Assembly: GCF_965216415.1 (NCBI RefSeq)
Contig: NZ_CBDCFU010000002.1
DNA: 64,000 nucleotides
Strand: one strand, 5' to 3'
Origin: Marivita sp003149565
Lineage (GTDB): Bacteria; Pseudomonadota; Alphaproteobacteria; Rhodobacterales; Rhodobacteraceae
Of this stretch, positions 62,486 through 64,000 are shown piece after piece. The notes beneath the pieces were generated by a model. The model was given only the letters and a program-made list of their open reading frames with translations. It was not told the origin of the DNA and searched no databases. A program made the position numbers and the translations under genes. How positions within the stretch are numbered: position 1 is the first letter of the stretch; every line of letters begins with the position of its first letter.

Positions 62486-63124
62486 ATGCCGCATGATGAC
62501 TTTCAGGTAGAACCGGTCAAAGGCCTTCCAGAGACACCTCCCGAGGGCGAGGTGATCCTTTGGCAGGGTAAGCCGGATTGGTGGGCTCTCGCCAAAGAGT
62601 CGCTTAATTTGCTGTGGGTTGCCGGGTATTTCGTGTTCCTCGCTCTGTGGCGGTTCGTAGCGGTTGTCGATCTGATGCCACTTGGGCAGGCGATCTGGGC
62701 GTCTGTGCCGTTTCTGATCCTTGGTGCGATCGTTTGTATGCTGCTGATGGGAATCGCATGGGCTCAGGCGCATTACACGGTCTACACGGTGACCAACCGC
62801 CGTATCGCGATGCGGATCGGTGCGGCGCTGACCGTTACGCTGAACTTGCCTTACACACAGATCGGCGCGGCCAACCTGGACCTGCGTAAGTCAGGCACGG
62901 GCACCATCGCTTTCGATCTCTTGGGCGACACACGGATCAGCTACTTGGTGTGCTGGCCGCACGTCCGTCCGTGGCGGATCTCGCCAACGCAACCCGCGCT
63001 GCGCTGCATTCCCGAGGCGGAAACCATCGCCGCGATGATCTCGGAAGCGGCAGAGGCACGCGTTTCGATGCCTCAGGTCCAGCGATCCGGCGCTGCTGGC
63101 GCATCGGCCGTAGCCGCCGAATAG
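62486..63124 (+). CDS. puhB: Photosynthetic complex assembly protein PuhB
   Basis: PuhB is required for efficient reaction-centre and LH1 assembly in Rhodobacter. The 212-aa membrane protein starts with a hydrophilic PH-like segment (PEGEVILWQGKPDWWALAKESLN), has two to three hydrophobic helices (LLWVAGYFVFLALW and FLILGAIVCMLLMGIAWA), then VTNRRIAMRIGAALTVTLNLPYTQI. AAAGGGAA precedes ATG 62486. It is followed by puhC 11 bp downstream. Confidence 0.93.
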   Translation: MPHDDFQVEPVKGLPETPPEGEVILWQGKPDWWALAKESLNLLWVAGYFVFLALWRFVAVVDLMPLGQAIWASVPFLILGAIVCMLLMGIAWAQAHYTVYTVTNRRIAMRIGAALTVTLNLPYTQIGAANLDLRKSGTGTIAFDLLGDTRISYLVCWPHVRPWRISPTQPALRCIPEAETIAAMISEAAEARVSMPQVQRSGAAGASAVAAE

Positions 63125-63135
63125 GAGACAGGAAC

Positions 63136-63603
63136 ATGCAAATGGAAACTGTCGACAAAGCCCGTATCCACGCAACAGAACGCGAACTGGTCCCGCGTCT
63201 ATTTGTGCGTGCGATGTTCGGGATGGTTATGATCTGCCTGACTATGGTGGCGATCTACCGCTGGATGGACGGACCGGTGCAATACACCGCACCGGAAGCA
63301 CCTGTCGTAATCGAAAAAACGCTTTTCCTCGAGGGAGCGATGAGCGGTGCTGCCAAGGTTTTCGCCGAGGATGGCACATTGATTGCCGAGTATTCGCCTG
63401 AAGAAGGCGGGTTTCTTTCCGGCATGTGGCGCGTCCTCCAACGGGAACGCACCAAGGCACGCGTCGATCTGGACGGTCCTGTGATCGTCCGCGCACGTGA
63501 AAACAACCGTCTTGAGATCTTTGATCCCAGCACGGGATGGGGGGCCGACCTTATGGGGTTCGGCGCCGACAACTCGGCCGCCTTCGCCAGGCTGCTGAAC
63601 TAA
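63136..63603 (+). CDS. puhC: Photosynthetic complex assembly protein PuhC
   Basis: PuhC is a membrane-anchored assembly or LH1-organisation protein (about 160 aa in Rhodobacter). The 155-aa product has one N-terminal helix (residues about 26-45, LFVRAMFGMVMICLTMVAIYRW) and a periplasmic domain with LFLEGAMSGAAKVF and FLSGMWRVLQRERTK. AGGAGACAGG precedes ATG 63136. The annotation rests on position, size, topology and the conserved WRVLxRER-type segment. Confidence 0.9.
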   Translation: MQMETVDKARIHATERELVPRLFVRAMFGMVMICLTMVAIYRWMDGPVQYTAPEAPVVIEKTLFLEGAMSGAAKVFAEDGTLIAEYSPEEGGFLSGMWRVLQRERTKARVDLDGPVIVRARENNRLEIFDPSTGWGADLMGFGADNSAAFARLLN

Positions 63604-63620
63604 CCGAAAGGGAATCGGAA

Positions 63621-63917
63621 ATGGGTCTTTTGACGAAAGAAATTGAGAGGGCGCCTTGCACAGTGGAAATCAGCCATTGTTTCGAGAGTCTGCATGCGCA
63701 TGTGCGTTTCAACAACGGCGCAGTGATCTATCCCGGCGACGAGGTGAAGGTTCAGGGGCCGGAAATCATGGCTCCGTTTGGAGAGGTGGTTTCCGAGGAT
63801 CGTGAAGCGATTATCGTTCGCGCCTCCAAGCTCGAGCAGCTGTGGACCCGCCTGACCGGTGATTTTGAAGTCATGGAACTCTGTGAGTTCTCCTTCTCTG
63901 AAGAGGTGGCGCTATGA
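63621..63917 (+). CDS. Conserved small protein between puhC and acsF, function unknown
   Basis: A 98-aa soluble protein, MGLLTKEIERAPCTVEISHC and onward, with a beta-rich look (VRFNNGAVIYPGDEVKVQGPEIM, then FGEVVSEDREAIIVRASKLEQLWTRL). No membrane segment or cofactor motif is seen. I do not recognise a named family. It starts 17 bp after puhC and its stop overlaps acsF by 4 bp (ATGA). That position implies a role with puh or cyclase genes, and a small ORF in this slot is usual in related clusters. Cyclase assembly is only a guess. Confidence 0.8.
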   Translation: MGLLTKEIERAPCTVEISHCFESLHAHVRFNNGAVIYPGDEVKVQGPEIMAPFGEVVSEDREAIIVRASKLEQLWTRLTGDFEVMELCEFSFSEEVAL

Positions 63918-64000
63918 ACATGCATGCCAAACATTCCGCCGATGCGACAACGGTCGAAGAAGGTCTCGCCATTCAGGAAGAACAGGCCAAGTACGACGAT
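63914..64000 (+). CDS. acsF: Start of aerobic Mg-protoporphyrin IX monomethyl ester cyclase (truncated by window edge)
   Basis: The reading frame from ATG 63914 overlaps the previous stop by 4 bp and runs off the edge after 29 codons (MNMHAKHSADATTVEEGLAI then QEEQAKYDD). This is too short to show the diiron motifs. The name is inferred from position, directly downstream of puhC-orf in Roseobacter-type clusters, and from the absence of bchE in the rest of the visible cluster. The oxygen-dependent cyclase fits an aerobic phototroph. Confidence 0.65.
   Translation, partial: MNMHAKHSADATTVEEGLAIQEEQAKYDD

Noticed and set aside
1..64000. CRISPR arrays, insertion sequences, tRNA or rRNA genes
   Set aside because: No regular direct-repeat array, transposase reading frame, terminal repeats, cloverleaf sequence or rRNA-like stretch was seen on reading both strands by eye; a tRNAscan or ISfinder search was not possible.

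Overview
The window is chromosomal DNA from an alphaproteobacterium of the Rhodobacterales, most likely a marine aerobic anoxygenic phototroph of the Roseobacter group. The evidence is the gene order of the photosynthesis gene cluster, a pufQ-B-A-L-M-C operon with a tetraheme cytochrome and no pufX, a spheroidenone-type carotenoid set (crtA,I,B,C,D,E,F), the aerobic cyclase acsF in place of bchE, and no LH2 (pucBA) genes. I do not assign a species.

Bases 1-13,991 hold core genes: the start of a malic enzyme, mutS, grpE-hrcA, rph-rdgB-hemW, then a leftward operon rho-mnmE-mnmG-rsmG-parA-parB. Three perfect 16-bp parS sites (TGTTTCACGTGAAACA) lie within 2.2 kb inside rsmG and mnmG. Bases 13,992-14,501 are a 510-bp AT-rich spacer with clustered DnaA-box-like sequences between rho and maf, and this is very probably the chromosome origin. 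To its right run maf-aroE-coaE-dnaQ, secB and fxsA (leftward), then a Tim44-like gene, mltA and an Smr gene.

From 20,635 to the right edge is an almost gap-free photosynthesis gene cluster: bchO-D-I-crtA (leftward), crtI-crtB-tspO (rightward), crtC-crtD (leftward), crtE-crtF, bchC-X-Y-Z-pufQ-B-A-L-M-C and dxs (rightward). A leftward block follows: a CAP/RTX/DUF4214 gene, idi-bchP-MFS-bchG and ppsR-ppaA. The rightward superoperon bchF-N-B-H-L-M-lhaA-puhA-B-C-orf98-acsF runs off the edge. Together these genes make bacteriochlorophyll a from protoporphyrin IX, spheroidene-series carotenoids, the reaction centre and the LH1 antenna. dxs, idi and crtE supply isoprenoid precursors. PpsR and the cobalamin-type antirepressor PpaA control expression.

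Ten perfect TGT-N12-ACA PpsR/CrtJ operators were found in five promoter regions (crtA/crtI, crtD/crtE, bchC, bchG, ppaA/bchF). The main oddities are: the cluster begins about 6 kb from the putative oriC; crtC has no usable start codon in its own frame; the 192-bp pufC-dxs spacer is packed with five perfect inverted repeats; and a predicted secreted CAP/RTX/DUF4214 protein gene is embedded in the cluster. I found no insertion sequences, CRISPR arrays, tRNA or rRNA genes.
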